From Paragonimus skrjabini miyazakii (taxonomy: Eukaryota; Platyhelminthes; Trematoda; Plagiorchiida; Troglotrematidae), in NCBI GenBank assembly GCA_014338405.1, contig JTDE01000194.1:165833-229832 (forward strand): DNA of 64,000 nt, given 5' to 3'. Below, in pieces: positions 23,463 to 34,500 of the stretch. Numbering within the stretch: the stretch's first letter is position 1; every line of letters begins with the position of its first letter. The position numbers were made by a program, and so were the translations under genes. Below the pieces are notes generated by a model. The model searched no databases. It had not been told where the DNA came from and was given only the letters and a program-made list of their open reading frames with translations.

Positions 23463-25494
23463 AACCGCGTAAAAGTTTGAACTGATGATTCAATCAGTCC
23501 ATCACAGTCTTAGCGACTGTCGTTCTACTAGAGTATATCTTGTAAATTAACTTGTTTACTGTTCTTTCATGTTGGTCTTTCTGGCCCAAATTCTATTGAA
23601 CCTCCATTTCCCACTTCAAGGAATTGCCAGAGTTCATTCGAACACTTTGTATTGACAGGTCCGTTGCATAGTTCGCATTAATGAAATATGCGTGTTTCAT
23701 TCCTAAATTGTCAGAGTGTTAAACAATTATTCTCGCTGTAAAGTCAACTTAACAAATGATATGAAAGCTTACTCCGTTTTCTCCGTGAAACTTTTAATTA
23801 CAGGGGACATGACCAGAGAACTTATGAAGAAATATGATAGTCTCAGTTGACAAACGGTAGATGGGTTCGTAGGTGGTTGTGCAAAGTAGCCCTTAATCTC
23901 CAAAAGCGCAAACCAAAAACAATATGTTAATCATGCACTGTTGAAAAAACAACACTTATTTATTGGAACAGCTTAGGTAATAAAAAAAATGTGCAGTTGT
24001 GTTCTACGTGGAGCATCGTTTAAGTTTGACCAAAGCATTCTTACTCAACTTGCCCTTTCTGAAATGTGACATCTAACAGTAGTACACATTTTCATCCTAA
24101 TTGGATGTTGGACACCAATCACCTTCACATAACATGACCGTGTTGACAAGTGTGAAATCGATCCCAAATTAAGCACAATCGAAATAACACTTTTGAAAAC
24201 GCATCCATATTCACTTATCAGCAGTGTTCAATTTATCTGTTTGTTGGTTACATCCAATGGCTCTCCGGTTAGAACACATCAGGCAGGCCCTGTCAACTTG
24301 TTGAAGGATATTCAACCTTCTAAAAAGTGAAGATTTTATTGATATACCTATTGATTTAAATGTCGAATCCAGTCGATGATCTCAAAAGTGATTGTCTGAA
24401 TTGCTTATCTGACTGTGGACAGGTTGACTAAATGTGAGCAGAACTTGGCACATTGTATGTTTAATTTCTGTAACTTGAAGTATCACAAGGTGTAAACTGA
24501 CTAAATAACCAGAAGATTGTTAACATTTACAGTCTTTGTGTCCTTTAAGGCATTCTGGACAAATGCAGTTAACAAAAATTACGAACAGGTACGAACGATC
24601 TGGTAGTGTTAATTGAAGCAAGCACTTGACTTTGGTGTTCAAATGTTTTTTATGAATTCAACATTACATCGGAGAATATAAACTCAAACTCACAAGTAAG
24701 CTACCGAAAACCACAACTGACAAAGACCTTGAATCGTAAAACTCGCTTAGTAGTTTATGTAACGATATCCCTTGGTGATTCAATACACGTGGTTTGAATG
24801 TAACACTATCGTAAAAACAATAAAACGGGATATTATACAGATATCACATGGGCTTCATGCGAATGACTGAAAGTTTCTGGTCATTATGCACAATGTTGTT
24901 TGCCCCTATGAGACATACTGGGTTACACATGAACTGGATACGGTCAACTTACACAAACCCATTCGATAGAAGCATTTACGACATGGGGCTACAGAATTCA
25001 AAGTCATATTTGTCGTTGGCAGTGACGTTTTAGTTTAGATATTGCGAACTCGATATACTACGATAAACTCAATGTTATAGCCATAAATAACTGTTCTGTT
25101 TGAAAACACCCAAGTGACAATCAGTCGTTGGATAGTTGATCAATCTGTCATGAAATTTAAATATTGATGCGTAGTTCCGATGTATGACCCTACTCCGTGA
25201 TAGCAAATTTTAAAGCAACTCAAGTTGTTTCAGCCCAGAATTTTCCTCCTTGATACTTATCCTTAAGCAACTTTTGCAATTCTCAGTTTATGCACCATTC
25301 ACCAAGTAACTTCTGCCACTTAGTAAACAAAACTGATTAGAGTAGTCCAATCATTTATCGATGGTATCCCCATCTACATCCATTCACTCCTACTTGGGAA
25401 TACAAACTGGTTAATGGATGTAATTCGTGGTCTTGCTCATAATGGAAGATTTAACACTCAGTTATGTATGAATCACAAAAAACCTGTCAAACAG
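23463..25494. other. Probable 3' UTR and intergenic sequence
   Basis: Begins with the untranslated end of the Ig-domain gene. No repeat family member or supported exon seen. Confidence 0.45.
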
Positions 25495-25530
25495 AATTAT
25501 CGCTTCCAAACTCCTTTTCGGAGAAGGCAG

Positions 25531-25617
25531 TAACAGAAATGCTTATTCAACCAACAAAATAAATACACTTGGAAGACAAAAACCGTTAGAGCGAGAAAAA
25601 GCTGTACTTAACAGAAG
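25531..25617 (+). CDS. Isolated exon candidate
   Basis: A frame open from about 25454 passes through NRNAYSTNKINTLGRQKPLE and REKAVLNR and ends at AG|GTATGT (25618). AG acceptors in the same phase exist at 25529-25530 (after a moderate pyrimidine tract) and 25493-25494. The codon pattern looks real, but the parent gene is unknown and the neighbouring exons cannot be placed with certainty. Confidence 0.4.
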
Positions 25618-27513
25618 GTATGTGTTGTACGTGTATATGTGTATATTTCATCCTCAATGGTAATTGCCGGCCTTATGATTATGGACTACCATTAGTCCGA
25701 TATACTTCAACTTCTGTAATCATTTACGTACCACTTTGTTCGAGCAAATCAATTAGGTTAAGTATATCACCAATTGTGTGTGTGTGACTGACCAGTTATG
25801 CTGGATCAATGAAACAGTTCGTAACTGTTCAAGTGTGCTATTATGAAAAAACTTGTCATTCTTTACCTCAGAATATAAAACAACACAATCCATCTGTTTC
25901 TTATGATCCGGTTCATTCAAACTGAATTGATTGATTTATTAACATAAAGTCGCTTGTTTCTGAGACCATAAGGCGAATCATTGAGTCAATATCTGCTTAG
26001 ATTATTTGAAGCCGACCCTGTTTAGATACGTCCCTAAAATAGTGACTATAGAAGAGTAATCCTTGTGATGGAGTCGCTGTTGGTGTACCCTACATACCAT
26101 CTGATTTATACTTATCAAAATTTGTGTATTTACAAGCGTTTTGTAAAAGAAAAAAACCGTTAATATTAGTAACACTAAGAATATAGTACTGGTTTGCCGT
26201 TGGTATCATAACATCTGCAGTTATCAGCTGCAATAATAATAATACAATAGAAGTAAATAGAAATAAATACATATATGTGTAGCATATGATGTCGGATAGC
26301 CGTTACATAAACATGTAAGAGTAAGCGTGATTTAAAAATAGACGATGGAAGTGGTAAATAAGGTCCACTTTACAACACTGTTGTCTGCTCTCAATCAACT
26401 GATATTAAAGCGTCCACATCCTGCAAACAAACAACCGAATTGCTGGTAGGAGTGAGAGCAGTTTGCTGTGTATTAACGTGACATTCAAATGCATGGTGTA
26501 AACAATGACAAGAAGACCAGTGACAACTGAAGAGTGTGGTTTGGGAGCGCATTTTCAACAACAAACTTGCCTAAGTTAACCCCTTTACAGACTGTAGATA
26601 TTAAACTGAACAGACTGTATTATTGATCTGAAACAATCAGTTGCCTCTGGAGCACATTCTTTTATCATGTGTTTAAGGATGTAATGATCTGTGGAAGAAC
26701 TTAGGAACGCTTTAACGATAGACCAGAATAAACTGATTTTAGCTCACTTCTGTTCAATTGTGAGTAACATGATAAGGCAACATATTGTGATTCTGAAGTA
26801 AAAAGGAAGCAGTAAATCTTACTAGACTCTTTTGAAGGAGTATATGGCAAAATGGCCTTATGGCATTGTTACGATTTTTATTGTTTTACTAAGTAACACA
26901 TTAAAGGAAATGGATGTCAAATAGTTTATCGCTATTATCGAGTGTAACTATCTCAACAAGCTGGGAATTAAAAATTTCAACATTATGTGAAATTTTGGAC
27001 GCATTTTTAATGCTGTTAGGAGCCATATATGGGAATAATACATTGTTCTAACAAAAACGATATCATAAAAGTATTCCCAACCTATAATTTCTGCAAGGGT
27101 CAACTCAACAAAATAAAAATATTGGACTTACATTTATCGATTTCAGTGTGAGCAGTCGCAGTACGTCTGAGATTATTGTTAATCACCTTCAGTTTGTTCT
27201 CCCTTAAGAGCCAGAGGAACTGGTAAGGATATCGACCTTGTTATGCGCATCCACTGAGGAACGGAATTTTGACAAGTTCACGAGTAACCTTGTAAGACAA
27301 CCTGGCCATATGACGTGGCATTATGCAAGTCTCGGCGGAAAATCGTCACCTTAGAAATTTGAACCCGGTGATTTCTTTGAACAATTTGAACGGAGCTGTT
27401 AGAAACGAAAACTGGTAGATGCACTCAGTTTCTATTGATTTTTCAATACCAAATTTACGATAACATGAATTTATGGCAAACAACTAGAGGGGTGGATAAT
27501 AAATAAGCGGTCA
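25618..27513. other. Intron or intergenic, nothing recognised
   Basis: AT-rich with a short (AAT)n run at about 26230. No supported gene. Confidence 0.5.
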
Positions 27514-28350
27514 TTAAGTCCAGGGAAGGGTCAATTTCACGAACAGTTGTTTCTGAACATAAGGAGCTGGCTTGAGTCGATCGATTGCGTAGGCTTCAGC
27601 AAACCATAAGAATCTCGGGTCAGAATGATCCAACAGGATTCTAAATGCACAAGATGAATCTATAGCGTGACCAGTGGTCAGGACGTGTCTAGCGACTGAG
27701 GAAAATAGCTGTTCGGGCTTTGCAGCAATATTATCGTTCGCCAATAACACGGACTTCAGCACCCATTTATGTATATTTTCATCTATTCCACAGATACGAC
27801 ATCTTTTGGTTCTGATTCTGTAGCTTTCTCCGCAGTTACATTTAACTTGGTAAACACAGTGTGAAGTGGCACTTATACGCTGATCTCCCTTGACTGGAGG
27901 CACCGACAACCTCTGAGTTCGAGCGATTACAAGGAGTTCAGCTGCAATGTGCGTTCGTTTGACTGAATTTCTCAATCGCTCTTTTGTTTTATGCATGACA
28001 TAATCACCCCTAAAGGGTGGCTCTATGTAGACCTTCTTCTCTACAGTGACTAACTCTTCGGTGATACTTTTTGTCTACTGTGCATATCTATGAACCTTCT
28101 GAGATAACCATTCGATTACAGGACAGGTCTAGTTCTTCCGCAAAACTGTCGTGCGTACAAATTCGTCTTACCCGTGTGAACAGAGTATCAAGTAACATTC
28201 GTTGGCGTTAAAAAGGGGTGAAAGTGCTGAGGTTTAAGTGTTGACCGGACCAAGTGGATTTCCTACAGACAGTTCTTCTAACCGAGTCATCTTCTCGACA
28301 GCTTATGAGCAAAACTAAAAATGGTGAGCAGATTTTGGTTTCAGGTCCAC
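27514..28350 (-). mobile_element. Penelope-like retroelement fragment (RT end plus GIY-YIG-type endonuclease)
   Basis: The intact 160-codon frame at 27514-27996 has the C-terminal layout of Penelope-like elements: a basic linker (KERLRNSVKRTHIAAELLVI), a Cys-containing GIY-YIG-like segment (CVYQVKCNCGESYRIRTKR), RHVLTTGHAID, then FRILLDHSDPRFLWFAEAYA and a QK-LFVKL-LPW end. The YIG triad is damaged (YRI). Upstream, in several frames, are KKVYIEPPFRGDYVMHK, TLFTRVRRIC and RKSTWSGQHLNLSTFTPF followed by a stop, which match the end of the reverse transcriptase. Frame changes and stops show it is dead. Assignment rests on known family motifs recognised by eye. Confidence 0.75.
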
Positions 28351-28387
28351 CAGTAAACTATTGGTTAGGATGACAACTATTTAGAGT

Positions 28388-28470
28388 ACTGATGAGTAGT
28401 CGGGGATTTGGTTTATTTCAATTTGAACATCACCCACAATTGATCGCACCTGTCGCATTCCCATAGACTA
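28388..28470 (-). repeat. Hammerhead-repeat tail fragment (copy H1)
   Basis: Near-perfect reverse complement (two or three differences in about 80 bases) of the 3' tail of copy H2 at 28620-28700, from the GACTACTCATCAGTA end to the GGGAATGCGACAGC part. It lacks the tRNA-like head and ribozyme. Its high similarity to H2 suggests that they inserted recently or were copied together. Confidence 0.8.
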
Positions 28471-28515
28471 TCCTGTTAGACAATATTTTAGATTACTGAT
28501 GAGTAGTCGGGGATT

Positions 28516-28707
28516 CCGAAGTCCCGGCAGTGGCGATGATATGCACTACGACGAGCTCTAATGAGAGAGAAACTCGAGTTTAGTGCTTCTTTTCGAAACG
28601 GGTTCGACTGGAAAGTCTATGGGAATGCGACAGCTGCGATCAATTGTGGGTGATATTCAAATTGAAATAAACCAAATCCCCGACTACTCATCAGTAATCT
28701 AAAATAT
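28516..28707 (+). mobile_element. Hammerhead-bearing short repeat, copy H2 (5'-truncated)
   Basis: Starts inside the tRNA-like head at AGTCCCGGCAGTGG, then carries the hammerhead region (28543-28586), then the shared tail (GGAAAGTCTATGGGAATGCG to ACTACTCATCAGTAAT). The last 32 or so bases are an inverted copy of 28484-28515. The tail runs directly into the leader of copy H3, so H2 and H3 read as a partial tandem pair. Confidence 0.75.
28543..28586 (+). ncRNA. Hammerhead ribozyme, degenerate (H2)
   Basis: Stem I GCACTA/TAGTGC is intact, but the conserved CTGACGA box has lost its T (CGACGA), the base pair closing stem II is changed (GAGAGA), and the cleavage triplet is GTT. Probably inactive. 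Confidence 0.65.
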
Positions 28708-28730
28708 CGCCTAGCAGGTTTATTGAGATC

Positions 28731-29100
28731 GGAGATTTCGACCTGTCTAGGAAGTCCTAATCGCGGGGTTATCGACTGGAGTTTACAGGACAGTTACTGT
28801 GTCTCCATTTCGAGACGATCGGGCAACCTGCTCATTACTCACAAGCGAAAGTGGTTGAGCGTCCACCTATGATAATTCGGTCATGTCTAATGTGAAGTCA
28901 ATGGCGCAGTGGTAAACACGGTTGCCTCATGAACAACGTGTCCATCGTTCAAGTCCCGGCAGCGGCGATGATATGCACTACTGACGAGCTCTAATGAGAG
29001 CGAAACTCGAGTCTAGTGCTTCTTTTCGAAAGGGGCCGACTGGAAAGTCTGTGGGAATGCGACAGCTGCGATCAATTGTGGGTGATGTTCAAATTGAAAC
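28731..29100 (+). mobile_element. Hammerhead-bearing SINE-like element, copy H3 (most complete)
   Basis: The order is leader (28731-28900), tRNA-like head with an A box (TGGCGCAGTGGT, 28902-28913) and a B box (GTTCAAGTCCC, 28947-28957), intact hammerhead (28975-29019), then the shared tail to about 29100. The head suggests RNA polymerase III transcription. Elements pairing a tRNA-like promoter with a hammerhead are known as Smalpha in schistosomes, and related ones as retrozymes; this copy fits that class. It has no coding capacity and would depend on another element for movement. The leader recurs at 43046-43190, 44600-44775 and 56330-56490. Confidence 0.8.
28975..29019 (+). ncRNA. Intact type I hammerhead ribozyme (H3)
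   Basis: All core elements are present in order: stem I strand GCACTA, CTGACGA box, stem II GCTCT-AATG-AGAGC (five pairs, four-base loop), GAAA box, a very short stem III (AC..GT closing TCGA), the GTC cleavage triplet, and the closing stem I strand TAGTGC. Predicted cleavage is between 29013 and 29014. Stem III is only two pairs with a tetraloop; CTCGAG is self-complementary, so two molecules could pair to form a longer stem. That dimeric mode is known for short-stem-III hammerheads. Activity is inference. Confidence 0.85.
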
Positions 29101-30282
29101 TACTTAGAGGTTGCACCAGGTTATCTATAAGCTGTTTAAATCGACTGGATATTAGTGTGTCCTCGACATAACGCTTGTAATATGAGAAAGTTCCTAACCT
29201 AGTGTGTAGTATGAAAAGTCTCCTATCGATTTATCTACTGCATTTCTTCGAAGTACCAGTGCTGAATGCTAGCCAATTTTTTGTTTCATGATGCTTTCCC
29301 TCAAAATGACACCTCATGACCGGTTTTGTCTTTGTTTGGATTCATCAGATGAATGTGTTGTCAAAATAACAACCCATTGTATTACGAGATGAAGTTGTTA
29401 TCTGCTCGACCGCGCGTTCTGTGAGCGTCACATTTGGGCCGGGTACTCACAAATAACTGAGTTGTAATGTATATTGCACCCCATTCGTGCAAATGGACAC
29501 AACCCATCTCGATACTCACACTAAAACGTTGGTTGAGGTTAAATTGAAGTGGCCAGAAATCTGTGCAAATTAAACGCTTGGTTACGTACACGTTGAATCG
29601 ATACACACTTTTCAAGTTCCTTGCTGGGTGAATCCTCGACTTCGTGCATACTCACTTCCTCAGTAAATGAAAGATGACCAATTCATATTACAATCACATC
29701 AAACTACATGAAATAATGCTCGAAAAATCTGTTGATCAGACACAGTTAGCATTCACTAAAAAGAACCGTTGGTTCGGTTTCGTAAGTAATTCATATAAAA
29801 GGTTGAGATTTTATAGAAGTATATCTTAACTAAAGATGTATAGAAGTTACCATTTGTGTGTGGACGTGAACGCAACGGTTACACAGTCTTATTAGAAGAA
29901 TCCAAATAGTCTGGTAAGTAATCCAAGTTAGTTTGCTTCTCCGTTGACACACTGTTCGGAGACTGGTTAGGGTCATTTGATGGGATCATGCCTGGGTTAC
30001 ACTTGTTTACAGTGATACCCAGTTTATAATCTCCCGCAAAATAAGCTACCTAGCCCGAATGAAGGAGTTGTATTAGTTAACATTTAGCTGTGGAAGTTTA
30101 TATTTGGCATTTTTATTTCGTGCACGCTAACTGTGTGAAACGTTTGCCACGTACTTCACATAATTCTCCTAAAAATTTCTATCTCCTATAAATCTGAAAT
30201 AACTTTACAATATTCTCGCGGTTTTCGACGTGTCCTACATGTTTAATCATCCGAAGACTGAGACATGTGAAGGGGTTTTGTT
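29101..30282. other. Intergenic or intronic, nothing recognised
   Basis: No repeat copy found here. A segment ending at TCTG|GTAAGT (29923) was examined and not accepted as an exon. Confidence 0.45.
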
Positions 30283-30326
30283 CATATGCATATATAAATG
30301 CATATGTATATACGCGTATACATATG
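30283..30326. repeat. Two overlapping AT-rich palindromes
   Basis: CATATGCAT (30283-30291) pairs with ATGCATATG (30298-30306), and CATATGTATA (30301-30310) pairs with TATACATATG (30317-30326) across TACGCG. Such sequence can form cruciforms. It borders the GC-richer region that follows. Confidence 0.7.
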
Positions 30327-30339
30327 TACATTAGTAGTT

Positions 30340-31540
30340 GTAATTAATGTTTTCTAAACAGAGACCACCTACAGGTCTAGTTTGCGAAAGAATTACGTCA
30401 ATGTGCTTGCATTTCATGCTTGTTCAGGCCAGTCAGTTTGCCAGCCAGTCACTTGGCCCATCAAATAATTTGGCCGAGACCAGTGCTCGACTTTGCACGC
30501 AAGACAAATTAGCGAACGAAAGATTTCGGGCCGTAGTAAGTTGCACGCACGCGTGTACACAGACACATGTATGTACGTAACCAGAGGCTGATAGCAAATG
30601 AACACATACGGTACACATCCCGACGAGTAAAGTAGCTAATTTCTAAAACCAGGTAATGCGTGCGTGAGTTTGTGTGTGTGAGTTTTGTTCTGTGGGGCCA
30701 TTTACCGTCCAGCCGCACTTTCTAGTTCTGCTGTTTGTATGGCTGGTGGTGGACATGTTCGCGCACGCCATTCTGAGATCAACGTTGTCTGCTTGTCTGG
30801 TAAGGCAGATACAACGAGATAGGCTGAGTTTTCGGGTTGTAACAGGGAGGTACATACGTGTGACGAGTGTGATTGCGGAAAAGAACAGGTTGTTGTCGTT
30901 TTGCTGGTCTTCTATACTGACGCAGCAAACACAGCGCCGACAAGCACGCGCCCTCACCCGAATGGGTACTTGCGTAGAAGTTGAGGTTGGTGCGATTGGG
31001 ATAAAAATCCGATCGCAATTGGGAGCAGTGGATGTGACATCTAATTGCTGTCTAATTATCCGACTAAGACAAATTCAGAACCGCCATAGCTCAATTAATG
31101 CTAATAAAAACAATGATGCTAAGCTGAAGAGAGTCCCCAATGTCGTTCATATGAATTTGCCAATCTGAAACATAGCCAAACTCGTACTGGCCTTGGGGAT
31201 GGGGTGGGTAAGTGCGTATCTAGACGCACTTTGTCTAGCAAGCTTCTCTGTGTTTGTGTGTTGTTCGCCTTGGTAATCATGATACCCAATTGAGTGATAT
31301 ATTTGCCTGGAGGCGTGGAAAGAAAACAATTTGGCCAAGACGATTATGTGCACAAGGCTGGCATACAGACCATAGGAAGCCCTACCCTCCATGTGCTCAA
31401 TTTGCACGGTCGCTTAGGCCGCTTGAGGAAAAGCTAAGTTGTTCACATTTGAACATAATTACTGTGGTTAACGCAATTAAGCATGAGAAGGCCATATGTG
31501 TCTTTGTGCCCCGGAGAAGGGCAAAATAATGAGGATGGCG
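30340..31540. other. GC- and CpG-richer region with overlapping ORFs
   Basis: About 1.2 kb with raised G+C content and several long frames on both strands, the longest being 164 codons at 30674-31168 (plus). None is recognisable, none has convincing splice borders, and overlapping frames in such sequence are expected. It could be a promoter or CpG-rich regulatory region, a non-coding transcript or an old repeat; the sequence does not decide. Confidence 0.3.
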
Positions 31541-34500
31541 TAAGTTGAAACATTAAGTTGCTAGGCTTGATGATAGGTTTGTCTTATGGTACTATATGAC
31601 TAACGAAACGGGCATTTTTGAGGTTCAAAAATCAACCGATTACGAGTTATTCTGATAGTAGTTATTACATTTTACGAAGTTGTCAAATTAACTAATTAAA
31701 GGGGGCATTTTTATTAGAAATACTGTTGGTTTTATTTTATTACCCTGGTTCGATAAACGCACATCTCTGACGAATGCACATTTATCATCTGTGTTCATAA
31801 CGATAAAACGAACACGACTGCTTTATGTAGCCATGGCGATCCTTTTACACAGTAATAGTGTTGTCAAGGCATCTGATTTAAGGTTCTGTAAAATGTTAAC
31901 ACGATGGTTTTATTTAACCGAAGGACATATTGTCAGTCAGTTGAATTTCAACCATTGAATAATGTTCGGAAAATAAGGCTACACAGGTAGTCACATCAGC
32001 ATATAACCTCGACCATTTTAGATTTTTGTCAGAGATAGTTTGAATAAAGCTCTTCTCAAACCGCTTTTCCCGGAAACAGAATTATAAGGGCTTTCGTGAG
32101 TATTTTTATAGGGGTTACGATAACCATGCGGGTGTGTATAACTGACGATCAAACATCGTTGGACCTCTATTTTCCCCAAGCTGATCAATAACTGGATGTA
32201 TTGCCCATACATGCTGGTTTCCGAACAGTTGCTTATTGAAGTAAATTCTGACTCAATCTGAAACCACTTATTGTTAGACACAATAAGGGTATTAGAAAAC
32301 AATACAATTTTTCTCTTCTACCATTTAAAACTTTAGATAATCAATAACATCTATTCACATTGGAAATTGTTTGCATCACGGTCTCACAACGACAAAACGA
32401 TGGCGTTTGTAAACTAAATGAAATGTCAGCCTAGCTTGACTTTGAACCAACAGCAAGCACATCAAACATCCACACCTCGGCCAATCAATCAATTTAGGCA
32501 TAGTAGGGTTTGGATGTATAAGATTTATGTCATGACCTGTGCTATTTACTCACAGATGTTTCCACTAGTGGCTAGTTTTCTATAATAATAAAAATGATTA
32601 CCGAATCAGAAGTCTCTAGGTTGTGGCATTACGATTCATTCGTCAAATCACATATCAGGTGTATACACACGGTTCAGGTTGTTCGCGTCCAGTTTGATCA
32701 AATTATCTATTCCAGTTGTTACTACTGAAGTAACAGGTTGCTCAAAATTAAGCTGATATACAACCCAATAATGCTGGAGATACATGAGAAGAAGTGAATC
32801 ACAAACGTGTTATTATCCAAGGAATGAATTTATTTTTTATTTAAATTTGAATGCAAAAGCTGAAATCAATTAGACGTTCTATTCAATTTACTTCTGAGTA
32901 AAAATCGAACATCTAACCTGCTTTTCCAGCATTTGTGAATCGTCTTTCTGAGGCTGCTTGATCTGACAAATAAACAAAACCATATAAAAAGTGAGCTATA
33001 GCGTGAGAGAAAAGAAACAATTAGAAAAGCTGTTTTTGATCCTTTTACGGATTGAGGTTTATAAAAGCTCGTAGCGTACAGCATAATTTTTATCGATGGT
33101 TGTCAGTAACTCGCAAAATGTTGGCGCTACTGATTGATGTCAATTGAACGCTGCACACATATGATCGGAGCTTTCGTATTCAGATAAACTTTTTCGGTTT
33201 ACGTATAATTCACATACGAATGTAACTGAATGTATACATATAAGTATTCCTTCATGTGCAATGTGAGATCAGTGATACAGTTGTTACCACGAATGTCTGT
33301 TGAAAACATTGATTGATATTCACTTCTAGACTCTGACAAAGACAGGAACTACGGACGAGCTTTAAATTGAGCGAAACGGTGGTCATGTTCTTTATACCAA
33401 TGAAGAAAAATCGCCAATCAGATTATTGATAAGTTAACGTTGGTCTTAATTATCACAGGTTGAACGGTACTCAGAGCTAATTATAACAAACATTCTAATA
33501 GCACTTTTGAATAACATACTTCTAAATAAAACGTTGCATTTGAATTTTACTGACTAATTAGTGAACAGTAAAAGTGCGTCTTGTTTTTAATTTCTAAAGG
33601 CAAACTCTGACCGACGTGACTGTGAAGTGGATTTATTGACCACGAGCAACTTTGGCTAAGTATTTCGATATGGTATTCCAGTTGTGTTCAACATGTTCAC
33701 TTTACCAACACATCGGTCGTAGTTCTCTTTGGTAGTGAGAAGAATATGTATAACAAGCGAGCCTTAACATGACCTAAATTCATGTTCATTGTTTCGTTTA
33801 TTAGTACATATGCCAAAATTGTATGCGTTGCGGAAGCTGCAACAGAAGGCGATTTGTTTTCAGCTTCCAACCTTTATAATCCCCAAAATACTCAATGGTG
33901 TTAGGAAGCATAGCTAATCTGACTAAATGAAGTTGATGGCTTCAGCTTTACAGAGTAGCCATGATTCTTCGAGCGACCTGGCTCTTCTCTGAGTACGCTT
34001 TTCAGTAACTCCAGTTTTGAAGCACACGTATGGATTTAGTTTGCATGATGGAAGTGAACAAGCCAAACTAAGATGACATGAAAATTCCAGAGATATTGAG
34101 AGAAGCACACCGATGATGGACATCGTTCCTTTGTTCATGAAGTGCAACTTCAATGTGCAATATCTTTCGAATATTTCAAACTATTTTACAAAATGGATCG
34201 AATTTTGTAACCAAAGTTCCCCCTAACTAAGACTTGAAATATCTGAGTTTGAGAGTGAAATCAGCTCAAAAAAGTACATATGATGGTGACATACGTAAAA
34301 CAGAAGTCATTTTAGACAATTATTTTCAATTTGAAACAAGCATTCGTAAAAACTTTTAAAGTTGATTGTTCTACCTATTCATAAACTCAAGACTGTATAC
34401 TCAGTTCTATCAAGTTGTGTTACAAAGGATTTTCTCTTCTATGAAATCAAATGTAGATTTATCAGTAGAATAGAGTTTTCATTAAGAGTCTAAACAGCTC

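Noticed and set aside
29840..29922. Segment before TCTG|GTAAGT reading PFVCGRERNGYTVLLEESK
   Set aside because: The protein-like frame hits TAG before the donor, so it cannot be an internal exon in that frame.
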